A DNA stretch of 58,234 nucleotides, taken from positions 1 through 58,234 of the forward strand of contig JAFDGW010000010.1 in assembly GCA_019309115.1 (NCBI GenBank). Direction: 5' to 3'. The notes under the pieces were generated by a model, which saw only the letters and a program-made list of their open reading frames with translations, had not been told where the DNA came from and made no database searches. The position numbers were made by a program, and so were the translations under genes. Numbering within the stretch: position 1 is the first letter of the stretch; each line of letters opens with the position of its first letter. The DNA comes from Deltaproteobacteria bacterium. Its GTDB lineage: Bacteria > Desulfobacterota > Syntrophobacteria > Syntrophobacterales > Thermodesulforhabdaceae. Of the stretch, positions 58,026 to 58,234 are shown piece by piece.

Positions 58026-58234
58026 ATGGAAGAGAGATATCTTACACCAAAGGAAGCAGGAAAGCTGTTAGGTGTTTCTACGAGAACCATACAGAGATGG
58101 GACAAGAAAGGTTTGATCAAAGTTGTTCGCACACCAGCAGGAAGAAGACGTATTCCCTTATCTGAAGTTAGAAGGATTCTTGGAGAGAGGCAGAAGGCAA
58201 AAAGGGCTGTGATTTATGCAAGGGTTAGCTCTCA
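58026..58234 (+). CDS. tnpA: IS607-type serine transposase TnpA, 5' part
   Basis: The frame is open from ATG 58026 to the window end and gives 69 residues. A MerR-like helix-turn-helix (YLTPKEAGKLLGVSTRTIQRW, then TPAGRRRIPLSEV) is followed by RAVIYARVSS, the start of a serine recombinase catalytic domain. That N-terminal HTH plus serine recombinase order is the hallmark of IS607 TnpA. There is no ribosome binding site before the ATG. The element continues beyond the window, and its TnpB partner would be expected there. It inserted just after rsmI. Confidence 0.88.
   Translation, partial: MEERYLTPKEAGKLLGVSTRTIQRWDKKGLIKVVRTPAGRRRIPLSEVRRILGERQKAKRAVIYARVSS

Overview
The window reads as chromosome of a Gram-negative, probably anaerobic bacterium, most likely a member of the Desulfobacterota (former Deltaproteobacteria, Syntrophobacterales-like). 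This placement is an inference from gene content: a gyrB-gyrA-gpsA run, the ilvBNC-psd-pssA-leu cluster, an F0 operon with b' and b subunits separated from F1, a PF09936 SPOUT methyltransferase after trmD, and a complete LIV-type ABC transporter. Almost all of it is housekeeping DNA with short gaps. Accessory DNA sits at the two ends and in two gene-poor gaps (33.6-34.0 kb and 35.8-36.4 kb).

Layout. 0-2 kb: the edge of a likely integrated island, with a tyrosine integrase beside a tRNA-Arg(CCU). 2-4 kb: a beta-barrel-like small protein and an orphan cytosolic sensor kinase. 4.2-10.2 kb, minus strand: gyrB, gyrA and gpsA. 10.5-14.7 kb: glnS followed by two cobalamin genes (cbiD and a fused cbiET/cobL). 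14.7-18.3 kb, minus strand: a tightly overlapping queF, queuosine-precursor transporter, MFS, pgpA and trmJ run. 18.5-25.9 kb: an OmpA-type lipoprotein, two RNA-modification genes with overlapping divergent starts, PBP1A, a DinG-type helicase, moaC and dksA. 26-30.6 kb, minus strand: livKHMGF. 30.8-32.2 kb: a divergent TetR regulator, acpP and a 62-codon gene. 32.4-35.8 kb: an SfsA-DUF123 fusion, a small possible transposase remnant, a methyltransferase and a metK that has lost its 5' third. 36.4-46.2 kb: branched-chain amino acid genes ilvBNC, phospholipid genes psd and pssA, leuCDB, asd, rsmD and coaD. 46.4-49.6 kb: an F0-only ATP synthase operon. 49.7-51.7 kb: a rhodanese, a TSUP permease and a kinase-like protein. 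51.9-58 kb: a translation and RNA-processing run (ffh, rpsP, khpA, rimM, trmD, SPOUT methyltransferase, rplS, rnhB, yraN, rsmI). The right edge enters an IS607-type transposon.

The most interesting system is the F0 operon (46434-49626). It encodes two unlike rotor subunits side by side. One is an ordinary 85-residue two-helix c subunit with a Na+-type ligand pattern (Glu34, Glu67, Ser68, Thr69, Tyr72). The other is a 160-residue tandemly duplicated V-type-like c subunit whose second hairpin has Gln143 where the ion-binding carboxylate should be. That is the architecture known from the hybrid rotor of the Acetobacterium woodii Na+ ATP synthase, here in a different phylum, and no F1 genes lie beside it.

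Other points worth attention are the truncated metK with foreign-looking codon use, two gaps that hold strongly structured RNA candidates, the SfsA-DUF123 fusion, the 20-codon upstream ORF that overlaps the ilvB start, and a 15-bp perfect inverted repeat at the beginning of rnhB. Gaps over about 300 bases (172-466, 10239-10581, 33621-34049, 35758-36419) are described in the feature list.
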